A stretch of 11,724 nt of DNA from Candidatus Gastranaerophilales bacterium (GTDB taxonomy: Bacteria; Cyanobacteriota; Vampirovibrionia; Gastranaerophilales; Gastranaerophilaceae): assembly GCA_021201175.1 (NCBI GenBank), contig JAJQFK010000125.1, positions 1 through 11,724 of the forward strand, written 5' to 3'. Positions within the stretch are counted from its first letter, which is position 1, and every line of letters begins with the position of its first letter. The notes beneath the pieces are model-generated. The model was not told where the DNA came from. It ran no database searches and saw only the letters and a list, made by a program, of their open reading frames with translations. The translations under genes and the position numbers were made by a program. Shown piece after piece: positions 1 to 7,100 of this stretch.

Positions 1-232
1 TCTTGCCGGAGCAGGGGCTGATTTTGCAAAAACATCTACAGGATTTGTCAAAAAGGCTATAGGCCCACATGTTTAAGATATAGTGCTAATGAAAAAAGCA
101 CTTGAAAATACTAATGTTAAAATTAAAGCGTCCGGCGGCATTAAAGACAGAAACAAAGCTATCGAATTGATAAAAGCAGGCGCCTCCCGGCTTGGAACAA
201 GTTCCTCCGTTTTATTGCAAAAATTCCCTTAA
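1..232 (+). pseudogene. deoC: Deoxyribose-phosphate aldolase, 3' end, with in-frame stop
   Basis: Class I aldolase of deoxynucleoside catabolism, splitting 2-deoxyribose-5-phosphate into glyceraldehyde-3-phosphate and acetaldehyde in the cytoplasm. Reading from base 2, the frame gives GADFAKTSTGF, the conserved segment with the Schiff-base lysine of DeoC. Later it gives IKASGGIKD and AGASRLGTSS, the C-terminal phosphate-binding strands of the TIM barrel. Between them lies a TAA at 74-76, where the family normally has Glu before the 'D-hydrophobic-LM' helix (here DIVLM), so a single GAA-to-TAA change explains it. The frame is otherwise intact to the TAA at 230-232. The N-terminal part lies outside the window. 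The 3' end overlaps the convergent small gene by 21 nt. Family identity is sure. Whether the gene is truly dead or the stop is a sequence error cannot be told here. Confidence 0.82.
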
Positions 233-538
233 TCCCATTACATCAATTGCAGAAATTTCACGTGCTTTTGCATCGCCTTTAGGAACTTTTGCTTTAAGCG
301 CATTTTCAATCATATCAAAATGCTTATTAATTCGTTCATTTTTAAAATTTCTTTTTATCGAAAAATAAACAATTCCGGCACCTATAGCAAGACAAGAAGC
401 CTGCGAAACAATTTTTTTAGTTTTGCTTTCCCATATATCTTCTTTAGTTAATGGTTTATTCTCACTCAAATCTTTTTGGTTTTGAGTTTTACCCAAAGAC
501 AATGAATAATTATTACTTTTATTTAAAGAAATTTGCAT
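212..538 (-). CDS. Small single-pass membrane protein, unknown function
   Basis: 108-residue protein that I do not recognise. I start it at the ATG at 538. The longer reading from 586 begins with TTG and would run 41 nt into the upstream gene, whereas the ATG at 538 lies 7 nt beyond the upstream stop with a weak AGG site 6 nt before it. Residues 1-40 are polar and Asn/Lys-rich. Residues about 43-61 form one hydrophobic helix (ASCLAIGAGIVYFS) followed by basic IKRNFK, so the C-terminal tail is probably cytoplasmic. The tail is charged and helical. The N-terminal KSNNYSLSLGK resembles KSNYNSVSFGN in the first gene of the operon. As the last gene of the operon it may be an accessory subunit of whatever its neighbours build. 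The 3' end overlaps deoC tail to tail. Confidence 0.65.
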   Translation of the reverse strand: MQISLNKSNNYSLSLGKTQNQKDLSENKPLTKEDIWESKTKKIVSQASCLAIGAGIVYFSIKRNFKNERINKHFDMIENALKAKVPKGDAKAREISAIDVMGLREFLQ

Positions 539-545
539 GTTATAC

Positions 546-2300
546 CTATAAGTTTTGTCTGAAGACTTCAACACCTGAATTTTCAATATCCGGAGTATCT
601 ATTTCAAACAAATGAACTCTCCCAGGACCCAAATCAACATTTAAACAACCGTCAGCAGCCTGTAAAGTTGAATTTTCACCATAAGACTTAAATAAATTAT
701 TTAACTTTTGCGACTCCTTCATGCCGGGGATTTCTATTCTTCCGCCTTGTCTTGTATTTACGTTTTTATTTGCGACAACAAGTAATGTCTTGCCGTTTAA
801 ATGACGTGCGTATGCTATGATTTGGTCATCATCATTTTTCTCTGTTTTTAAAGGAATAAAAGAACCTTTTGTTAATATATCATGATATTGCGGCATGTTC
901 CTTACATCTAAAGTATTTTTCATAAAATCACCGCATTCAGGATATTTACCGATTAAAGGTCTTGAGAAATTAAATATATCCGGTTTCCCTTTATGAACTG
1001 TGCATTCATTGCAATCGGTATCTGTTTGTTCATCTGTTTTACCTTGGAAATCATATATATAATCATCTCCGGATTGATATCCGTCAAAATAATACGGATT
1101 CAACATCGGAAGTGTTGCCTGTATGCCGGAAACAAGGTTAGTATATGTAACCCCGCCATGGTTCATTATTGAAACATCATCATGAGTACCGAAAGAACCT
1201 ATCAAAGATTTTCCGGGTTCTAATTCCTGCGACATCTGTAAATTTTCTTTAACGTAATTTGTTAAATCAGAAGCTTTTGTCCACTCATGGAATATATGAT
1301 ATTGTCCGTAATAGCTGTCAAAACCGGCTCTTAATGCATCTTGAGGTCTATCATAATTCATATTTAATTGCGGTGACGCATCTTCATAAGTATAGCTTTC
1401 GGCAAGCCATGCAAATTCAGGATCTTTTTGTCTGGAATAATTAATTAAAATATCCCAGAACTCTGTGGGTTTTGTTCTTGAAACATCGGCTCTGATACCG
1501 TCCACACCCAAATCAATACACATATCCACAAAGTCTTCATGCATTTTGATTAAATCCGGATTTAATTCACGTTTTGTTTCATCTTTCCAGGGATTAAACA
1601 TTCTGATATCATCCCAACCACCCGGAGTTTTTGGAGTTCCGTCTTTTTCAAATGCCATTAATTCCGGTCTTTCCTTAAACAAATCGTAAGAAGCACAGCT
1701 TGGCAAGTCAATCATTACACTCATACCGCGCTTATGGCATTCGTTAATAAAATTTTTAAATTCTTCTTTTACATCTCTTGGATCGTTAGGGTCATCTAAA
1801 GCCGGATCAATTTTTAAGAAATCAGCCGGAGCATATACGGAACCTGCTGTTCCCATTGCATTTTGTTTGCCCGGAGGATTTACAGGGAGAACATGCAAAG
1901 CGTTAATACCGAGATTTTTAAATTCATCTAATCTCTTTACCGCATTATTAAAGTTTCCTTTTATATCATTTCCTCTTATAAGTTGATCGCCTTCTTTATC
2001 TTCAGCCCCGAGATTACGCATAATGACACCCATAAGTTTTATATCATTATTTTGGAATTTTGTTCTCAAATCATTTTTATAGTCTAAAGGAGCTGTATCG
2101 TTTAAAACAACAGGTTTAACCTGCGGTGCCGCGATTAACCCCTGATTTTGCATGAATTTCTCAAGAATATTACTTCCTTTGGGTTCAATAGTTCTGTTTT
2201 GTGAAGGTATCGGGTTTTGAACAAAGGTATTTGGAGTTTGCACTTTGTTTATCAAACTTCCTTGCTGTAAATTCATAATTTTTTCAATGTAATTAGCCAT
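546..2300 (-). CDS. GH13 (alpha-amylase family) glycoside hydrolase or transglycosylase
   Basis: 584-residue protein of the alpha-amylase clan, acting on alpha-glucans or related alpha-glucosides. Residues about 86-400 look like the TIM barrel. GH13 region II is GVDGIRADVSR with nucleophile Asp272. Region III is WLAESYT with acid/base Glu301. Region IV is GSFGTHDD with His373 and Asp374. All three catalytic acids are therefore present. Region I is unusual: IDLPSCAS (Asp198) lacks the normal N-H pair. Regions I-II, with RPE, DG-T and TKPxxFWxxLI, recall GlgE-type enzymes (GH13_3), but region IV does not, so I do not assign GlgE. Residues about 410-460 carry an insert with a CNEC motif (430-433). 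Residues about 490-567 look like the C-terminal beta domain. There is no signal peptide; residues 1-80 are a polar, Asn/Gln/Pro-rich extension containing two similar short helices. The start ATGGCTAA overlaps the upstream stop by 8 nt, indicating coupled translation. Substrate unknown. Confidence 0.85.
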   Translation of the reverse strand: MANYIEKIMNLQQGSLINKVQTPNTFVQNPIPSQNRTIEPKGSNILEKFMQNQGLIAAPQVKPVVLNDTAPLDYKNDLRTKFQNNDIKLMGVIMRNLGAEDKEGDQLIRGNDIKGNFNNAVKRLDEFKNLGINALHVLPVNPPGKQNAMGTAGSVYAPADFLKIDPALDDPNDPRDVKEEFKNFINECHKRGMSVMIDLPSCASYDLFKERPELMAFEKDGTPKTPGGWDDIRMFNPWKDETKRELNPDLIKMHEDFVDMCIDLGVDGIRADVSRTKPTEFWDILINYSRQKDPEFAWLAESYTYEDASPQLNMNYDRPQDALRAGFDSYYGQYHIFHEWTKASDLTNYVKENLQMSQELEPGKSLIGSFGTHDDVSIMNHGGVTYTNLVSGIQATLPMLNPYYFDGYQSGDDYIYDFQGKTDEQTDTDCNECTVHKGKPDIFNFSRPLIGKYPECGDFMKNTLDVRNMPQYHDILTKGSFIPLKTEKNDDDQIIAYARHLNGKTLLVVANKNVNTRQGGRIEIPGMKESQKLNNLFKSYGENSTLQAADGCLNVDLGPGRVHLFEIDTPDIENSGVEVFRQNL

Positions 2301-4632
2301 TTACTTTGTTTTCTTCCTCCGCCATTTTTTCCGATTTGTTTTTGCGTCCGAAAGTAAGTCCTATTAATAATGTTGCCGCTGTTAATGCAGCCATTGCGCC
2401 GCCCCATATCATCAGCCATTTTCTTGAATTGTATTTTGTCTTAGAAACATCTTGAATCAATGAAGCAAATGGTTTACCTACGAGATTATTTCTTTCTACC
2501 GCATTCAAACCGGAAGTCTTTTTACCGCCATCAACTACTCTTGCACTCAATTGAGGTGTAATGCTATTTTCCCAGTTTGCAATTTTAGCCATAAATTCAT
2601 CTTTATATCTATTTAAACCTTCAACAAGTTTTTCAGACCCCGGTTTACCGTTTAATGCCTCACCTATAGTACTGTCTAAATTCTTATCAAACAATACTTC
2701 CATAACTGTTTTATATTGGGTATCCGTTAAACCTTGAAGCTTTTCAATATAGTCGGTTGTTGTTGCGGATAACATTATTTCCTTGCATTTACCGGCTAAA
2801 GATTTAGCAGTTGTCTGAATATTTTCCTCTGCCGCATTATTTTTTACAAGCAACTCTGCAATTTGTGATTCTAATTGCCCCGTACTGTCTTTTTTAAACA
2901 CATCAAGTGTCTGCAAAATTCTGTAGAACGAGGATTGTGCGCCGGAAGCTCTTTCTTTTGCATGGACATTTATTAAATCTTCAAGAGTACCGTTTTTAGC
3001 AGCCGATGAAATACTTTCAGCAGTTTTTTTGAATCCGTCCGAATTTAATAATTTTTCTCCTGCACCGCAAACAAATGTTGATTCATTTTTCACGGTTTTT
3101 AAGAATTGAGTTCCGGTTTTAGATTCATAATCATTAATGAGATTCGTTAAATCTCCGACAGTTGCTTTAAATTTGTCATCATTTTGTGCCAGCTGTTTTA
3201 ATTTGTTAACAAGAAGATTATTATTGCCATCAGCAAGAGATTTTAACTCGCCGTTTTTCAAATCCAAAGAATTAACAATTGTATTACCGACTCTGTTCCA
3301 TTGATTTGCAATGTAACTTCCGGAGTTATCGCCAACTCTTGCTCTTACAAAATTATCAATTCTGTTTTTGCCGGAAGAAAATTTTGCTACATCATTGTAC
3401 AATAGCATAATTCTTTCTTTATAATCTCCGACTTTAGGAATTTCCATCTGTTTCTTAGCGTTATCAAGCGTAGTATAAACGGTATTAAACAATTTTTGCT
3501 GTTCGCGTCTTTTACCGCCTGTTGCACTCGCTATCATATTAGAAATCTTATCTAAAGAACCTTCTTTTAATAATGTTTTAAATTCTTCATTTTGCGGATT
3601 TGTAAGAGTATCTATAACTGTTTCCGGAACTACAGAGGATAAATTATTTCTAATAAAGTCAACATTAAGTTCTACATTATTTTTCCCTAAATTCGATAAT
3701 TCCTGTTCAATCGTATTTTTAAATGAAGCGGAATTTACCTTGCCGCTGATTTTTTCGGCGATTTTTCCTATAGTTTTAGTATCAAGAAGTTCATTTTCGT
3801 TATTAGTTAAAAAGTCACTAAAAGCTTTTTGTGTTTTGGAATTTTTCAAATAATTCAATTCTGATTTAACGAATCCTTCTGAACCTTTATTCAAAGCTTT
3901 TTCGGTAGATTTCAAATCCAAAACTTCATATAATTTATTAAGCGGTTTTTCAATTAAATTACAGGTCAATGCACTCATAATCGGCGTTGCAAATCCTGCG
4001 GTCATCATCCATAAAGTATTTCCTTGTACCGCGGTCTTTTTCATTCTTTGTTTTATAAAGTTGTTTCTGTCTGCAATATCTTTACTTACCCCTAATTTAT
4101 CACCTGTTTTGTTAAGTGTTTCTTGATCATACAAATCTGTCAAATCATATTGAGGGTCTAAAAATACATTCTTTTTTCTGCCCTGACTGTCGATATATTT
4201 TTGATGAATATCAACACCTGTTCTGGCTTTTAAAGGCGCCTGAATAGCAAGTTTTGGCCATAAAGCCATAGAACCGAAGAAAGTTCCGAATCCTACAAAT
4301 TCCATTGTTTTACTAAGTTTTAAAGGATTCTTTACAAACAAATATCCGGCAAGTGCCAGTGAGCCGAGTTTCATTGCCAAATCATTAATTCGTCCTAATT
4401 CATGGTCGTTCGATTTGCCTCTTGCAGCTCTGCCTATATTAACAACATCTTGTTTTAAATCCTTTGCATATTCAACAGGAGAACCTATGATTCTTGACGG
4501 AAGCAGTTTCCCTTTATACTCCATAGGTTTTATTTTATCTTTAGTTTCATAACGATTAAAAGGCGTACTGTCATTTACAGCCGGCTTGTCCAATGTTTGA
4601 TTTTTAACTATTGAATTTAAAACATTTGCCAT
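2293..4632 (-). CDS. Large multi-pass membrane protein with helical insert, unknown function
   Basis: 779 residues, not recognised. Likely membrane helices are at about 87-105 (LGSLALAGYLFV), 110-130 (VGFGTFFGSMALW), 205-223 (LWMMTAGFATPIM) and 739-760 (MIWGGAMAALTAATLLIGL), the last followed by a basic then acidic tail. Between helices 3 and 4 lies about 500 residues of Lys/Asn/Glu-rich, probably all-helical sequence without visible catalytic motifs. Basic residues cluster in the N-terminus, the helix 2-3 loop and after helix 4, so by the positive-inside rule the large domain may face outward; this is inference. Helices 1-3 and the intervening loop (GFG...P.K...TGVD, then DPQYDL) resemble the gene just upstream, suggesting ancient duplication. 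An AAGGT site precedes the ATG, which lies 1 nt after the upstream stop. The 3' end overlaps the GH13 gene by 8 nt. Confidence 0.75.
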   Translation of the reverse strand: MANVLNSIVKNQTLDKPAVNDSTPFNRYETKDKIKPMEYKGKLLPSRIIGSPVEYAKDLKQDVVNIGRAARGKSNDHELGRINDLAMKLGSLALAGYLFVKNPLKLSKTMEFVGFGTFFGSMALWPKLAIQAPLKARTGVDIHQKYIDSQGRKKNVFLDPQYDLTDLYDQETLNKTGDKLGVSKDIADRNNFIKQRMKKTAVQGNTLWMMTAGFATPIMSALTCNLIEKPLNKLYEVLDLKSTEKALNKGSEGFVKSELNYLKNSKTQKAFSDFLTNNENELLDTKTIGKIAEKISGKVNSASFKNTIEQELSNLGKNNVELNVDFIRNNLSSVVPETVIDTLTNPQNEEFKTLLKEGSLDKISNMIASATGGKRREQQKLFNTVYTTLDNAKKQMEIPKVGDYKERIMLLYNDVAKFSSGKNRIDNFVRARVGDNSGSYIANQWNRVGNTIVNSLDLKNGELKSLADGNNNLLVNKLKQLAQNDDKFKATVGDLTNLINDYESKTGTQFLKTVKNESTFVCGAGEKLLNSDGFKKTAESISSAAKNGTLEDLINVHAKERASGAQSSFYRILQTLDVFKKDSTGQLESQIAELLVKNNAAEENIQTTAKSLAGKCKEIMLSATTTDYIEKLQGLTDTQYKTVMEVLFDKNLDSTIGEALNGKPGSEKLVEGLNRYKDEFMAKIANWENSITPQLSARVVDGGKKTSGLNAVERNNLVGKPFASLIQDVSKTKYNSRKWLMIWGGAMAALTAATLLIGLTFGRKNKSEKMAEEENKVNG

Positions 4633-4633
4633 A

Positions 4634-5707
4634 TTAACATATTACCTTTTCTTTTGTTTCGTCTATTAACGAAGATGCACCGTTTACTTTTGACCCCTTA
4701 TATTTATTAAAGTCAAAAAGAGTTGAAAAATTGCCTAATAAAGTAACTCCCACAGCAGCTGCAAGAAGTGCTCTGCCCGCATATTTAGCCGGTTTTGAGC
4801 CATTATTAACAAATTCTTTCGTACTATCTATGAATTTTTTTCCGAAATCTTTTGCAAACCAATTGTATCCTTTTATTTTTTGACCCTGTTCTTTTGCTGC
4901 ACTTGCAATTTGTCTATGGTTCATGAAGTTTCTTACTCTTTTTGCCGGATTAAGTTCAAGGTTTTCCCAGGGCTTTTGCATTGCAATACCTACCCCTGTA
5001 GCAGCCCATAAGTATGAAGCCACTGTTGAGAATAATTTTGTCTTAATTAATTTTTCTTTAACTTCTGCTTTGTTATTTTTAAAATATTCCTTTTGTTCGG
5101 GGCTTATATCTTTACTGTCGTTAATCAAATCCCAACGCGGGAAATCAACGCTTTCAAATATTTTATGATATTCTTTTGCAACCAGATTATCTTTATTCCG
5201 TTCTTCCGGAAGTTCATTAACTGTTTTTACATACGGAGTATTATCTATACCATATTTAAGATTTACGGGGGTTTCAACCAATTTTTTTGAGAATGTCTTA
5301 AAAAGACCGTAAAATAAAACTCCTATCCCCATTTTTTTTCCGACTTTAGAGGCACTTACAGCCGCAGGAGTATCAAAAAATTTGCTTGCGAGGTTAAATA
5401 CTCCGATGAGTGTAGCACTCCCCATTAAATACGGAACTGTTCCCATTGTAAGAAACTCATAGAAATTAGCATTTTTACTGCCTTCAAATCCTTTTTTCGG
5501 ATAAGTTGTAAACGCATTTTTAAGCTTATCCGTCTGGATTTTTAGACCTAAAGCTACCGGATGCTTTTTCTTTTCCGTATATAAAATTTTATTATTTTTA
5601 TCATGCTCTGACTCTATTTCTTCTGTTTTTTTGTTATTGTTACCAAAAGAAACAGAATTGTAGTTACTCTTAGCTATTTGATTTTGAATCCCTATTGAAT
5701 TGACCAT
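4634..5707 (-). CDS. Four-helix membrane protein, unknown function, first gene of operon
   Basis: 357 residues, not recognised. The first 80 residues are polar with an N-terminal stretch NSIGIQNQIAKSNYNSVSFG. Likely membrane helices are at about 86-106 (TVPYLMGSATLIGVFNLA), 123-140 (MGIGVLFYGLFKTF), 225-243 (FSTVASYLWAATGVGIAM) and 311-330 (GRALLAAAVGVTLLG). The loop between helices 2 and 3 contains ETPVNLKYGID and DFPRWDL, which align by eye with QAPLKARTGVD and DPQYDL in the 779-residue neighbour. That protein has the same four-helix order but a 500-residue insert before the last helix. The start is chosen at the ATG with GAGGA 3 nt upstream, a short but good ribosome site. As promoter-proximal gene of the four-gene operon it probably acts with the downstream membrane protein and the GH13 enzyme. 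Confidence 0.75.
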   Translation of the reverse strand: MVNSIGIQNQIAKSNYNSVSFGNNNKKTEEIESEHDKNNKILYTEKKKHPVALGLKIQTDKLKNAFTTYPKKGFEGSKNANFYEFLTMGTVPYLMGSATLIGVFNLASKFFDTPAAVSASKVGKKMGIGVLFYGLFKTFSKKLVETPVNLKYGIDNTPYVKTVNELPEERNKDNLVAKEYHKIFESVDFPRWDLINDSKDISPEQKEYFKNNKAEVKEKLIKTKLFSTVASYLWAATGVGIAMQKPWENLELNPAKRVRNFMNHRQIASAAKEQGQKIKGYNWFAKDFGKKFIDSTKEFVNNGSKPAKYAGRALLAAAVGVTLLGNFSTLFDFNKYKGSKVNGASSLIDETKEKVIC

Positions 5708-5732
5708 TGTTCCTCACAAACACATACCTGTC

Positions 5733-5761
5733 ATTATAAAGCACCTGAAAATATTTTATTG
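5733..5761 (-). promoter_or_regulatory. Likely sigma-70-type promoter of the GH13/membrane-protein operon
   Basis: On the minus strand a perfect TATAAT lies at 5738-5733. About 17 nt upstream, at 5761-5756, is CAATAA, a poor -35 match. Transcription would begin near 5726, giving a leader of about 20 nt that includes the GAGGA ribosome site at 5715-5711. The -10 box is clear and well placed, but the -35 box is weak, and chance TATAAT matches are common in AT-rich DNA. Confidence 0.4.
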
Positions 5762-5970
5762 CTACATGCCCGAAATAAAAAGTAAAATTTTTACATAATT
5801 TAATATAAAAAGCGGGGCTGAATTTGGGAAGTTGTTTATTAGCAATTTTGGTGAATATATTGCCCCCTTGCAACTACTCGTCATTGTTGGACAAGTATGC
5901 AGAACTGATAAGTTGAGTATAAATATTCTACGTGCCTATAACGTAGTGAATAATCAATGTTAGCGAAACA

Positions 5971-6056
5971 ACAGCAAAACGAGTGTCTTTGATTTCGCTT
6001 ACGGCACAGCTCTCTTGAATTTTCCTCCATTTCGGGCAAGTTGTTCGTTTTGCTGT
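5971..6056. repeat. 12-bp inverted repeat, arms 62 nt apart
   Basis: ACAGCAAAACGA at 5971-5982 is matched by its exact reverse complement TCGTTTTGCTGT at 6045-6056. A shorter pair, GGGCAA (6034-6039) and TTGCCC (6071-6076), lies across the right arm. The arms could pair in a transcript from either strand, or mark two inverted copies of a short mobile or regulatory repeat. Confidence 0.55.
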
Positions 6057-6136
6057 CGCAGTCACTCACATTGCCCTCATTTATTCGAGTTTCGGACTTT
6101 GTCCTCACTCTACGGAAAATCCGCTCTCTTGAATTT
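6009..6136. repeat. 14-bp direct repeat, two copies 114 bp apart
   Basis: GCTCTCTTGAATTT occurs exactly at 6009-6022 and again at 6123-6136. Two 14-mers with mixed composition at this distance are unlikely by chance and add to the evidence that the element is built from repeated units. Confidence 0.6.
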
Positions 6137-6255
6137 CGTACTCTCAGACTATCGCCTTCGGAGATTTGCTCCGGTCGGATTTTTATGTTAAATAAATATT
6201 TCATGGCAGACTCTAAAAAACGGAGAAGTACAGAATAACATAAAGCCGGTTAATT

Positions 6256-6975
6256 ATGGAAGAAATAAAACTAAAAACACAAGACGGAATTACAATAGCG
6301 ATAAATCAATATAAATCCGGATTTAATTCTGTTATAATAATCGCCCCGGGGTGGTTTATGACTAAAGACAGCAAAGTTTTTAAAGAAATAAGCGAGATTT
6401 TTGCCCAAAATTTTGATGTAATAACAATGGATTTTAGAGGGCATGGCAGGAGCAGCGGCGTTTATACTTTTACTCAAAAAGAAACATTTGACATACAAAT
6501 CGTAATAGATTATGCAAAAGCTCAATATAAAAAGATATATCTTGCCGGATTCTCACTTGGGGCGGCAATTATACTGAATGCTGCTGCAAATAACGAAAAT
6601 AAAACAGAAAAAATAATAGCAGTAAGTGCTCCAACTTGTTTTAATAAAATAGAAAATAAATTTTGGAAAAAAGAGGCATGGCTTCCGACCCTAAAAAAAT
6701 TTGAACCTCAAAGGTGGTTATCTATTCGCCCGTCATTGCCGTTTTCAGCCAAAACAAAAACTATAGATATAATTGACTCAATACATGTTCCTACACTGTT
6801 TATAGCCGGTTCAAAAGACCCGATTGTATATCCGTGGCATACAGAAGCGCTTTTTAATAAAGCAGCCTGTACAAAAGAATATAAGGTTTTTGAAAATTGC
6901 GCTCACGCAGAAGATATTTTTTTACAAAATAAAACCGAATTTATTCAAACTTGTTTAAACTGGTTTCTGGTATAA
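6256..6975 (+). CDS. Alpha/beta-fold hydrolase (serine esterase/lipase-like)
   Basis: 239-residue cytoplasmic hydrolase of the alpha/beta superfamily, of usual length and without a signal peptide. The PGWF segment (31-34) sits where the oxyanion loop is expected. DFRGHGRSSG (59-68) is the typical strand-4 turn. The nucleophile elbow GFSLG places Ser100, GSKDP places Asp188, and CAHAED places His217, so a complete Ser-Asp-His triad can be read. The pattern is typical of the serine aminopeptidase S33/acylglycerol lipase-like group, whose substrates cannot be predicted from sequence. The ATG at 6256 fits the start of the first beta strand, but no clear ribosome site or promoter is visible before it. 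It stands alone, 125 nt before groES, with no obvious terminator between, so read-through into groES is possible. Confidence 0.85.
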   Translation: MEEIKLKTQDGITIAINQYKSGFNSVIIIAPGWFMTKDSKVFKEISEIFAQNFDVITMDFRGHGRSSGVYTFTQKETFDIQIVIDYAKAQYKKIYLAGFSLGAAIILNAAANNENKTEKIIAVSAPTCFNKIENKFWKKEAWLPTLKKFEPQRWLSIRPSLPFSAKTKTIDIIDSIHVPTLFIAGSKDPIVYPWHTEALFNKAACTKEYKVFENCAHAEDIFLQNKTEFIQTCLNWFLV

Positions 6976-7036
6976 TTTTGAAACATAACATAGTTTATCA
7001 GGAGTCACAAAAATAATTAATTTTTCATTAACATTT

Positions 7037-7065
7037 TAAAAAAAACAAAAATTTAATTGTATAAA
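7037..7065 (+). promoter_or_regulatory. Possible groES-groEL promoter; no CIRCE operator seen
   Basis: TATAAA at 7060-7065, preceded directly by TTG, is the best -10 candidate and lies 35 nt before the groES ATG. No good -35 box sits 17 nt upstream, where an A/T run is found. The HrcA operator CIRCE (TTAGCACTC, 9 nt, GAGTGCTAA) that often precedes groES is not present anywhere between the hydrolase and groES. An imperfect AT-only inverted repeat (7015-7025 with 7047-7058) is there but may be chance. Confidence 0.3.
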
Positions 7066-7100
7066 TAAGTAGTAAAGGTTAGAAAAAAGGAGGAAAAAAT

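Larger units (their letters stand above)
5928..6173. other. GC-richer intergenic element full of hairpins and repeats, nature unknown
   Basis: This fills most of the 548-nt gap between the divergent operon and hydrolase genes and is visibly richer in G and C than its surroundings. It contains perfect small hairpins: CTACGT/ACGTAG (5928-5946), AGCGAAA/TTTCGCT (5962-5999), GGAC-TTT-GTCC (6094-6104), CGGA-AAA-TCCG (6113-6123) and CGGAG/CTCCG (6159-6173). It also holds longer repeat arms listed separately. Open frames exist on both strands, but they lack ribosome sites, are rich in Arg and Cys unlike the real genes here, and show no recognisable domain. It could be a structured RNA, a MITE-like or REP-like repeat, or a decayed gene. 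I see no tRNA, tmRNA or known riboswitch core in it. Confidence 0.45.

Noticed and set aside
539..586. Longer start (TTG at 586) for the small membrane protein
   Set aside because: Would overlap the GH13 gene by 41 nt with a rare start codon; the ATG at 538 is well placed after that gene's stop.
5670..5873. Minus-strand open frame of 67 codons upstream of the first operon gene
   Set aside because: Overlaps the start of the 357-aa gene in another frame, covers its promoter, and has no ribosome site.
5881..6204. Minus-strand open frame of 107 codons in the intergenic element
   Set aside because: No ribosome site, Arg/Cys-rich composition unlike neighbouring genes, no recognisable domain, and it follows the hairpins and direct repeat of the element.
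6041..6238. Plus-strand open frame of 65 codons in the same element
   Set aside because: No ribosome site or homology signal; it mirrors the opposite frame across the same repeats.
5708..6255. tRNA, tmRNA, RNase P RNA or CRISPR in the long gap
   Set aside because: No cloverleaf with T-loop GGTTCGA-type sequence, no 3' CCA acceptor, and no regularly spaced repeats.
7000..7040. AGGAG followed by possible short coding sequence before groES
   Set aside because: No ATG, GTG or TTG start at usable spacing and the frame closes quickly.
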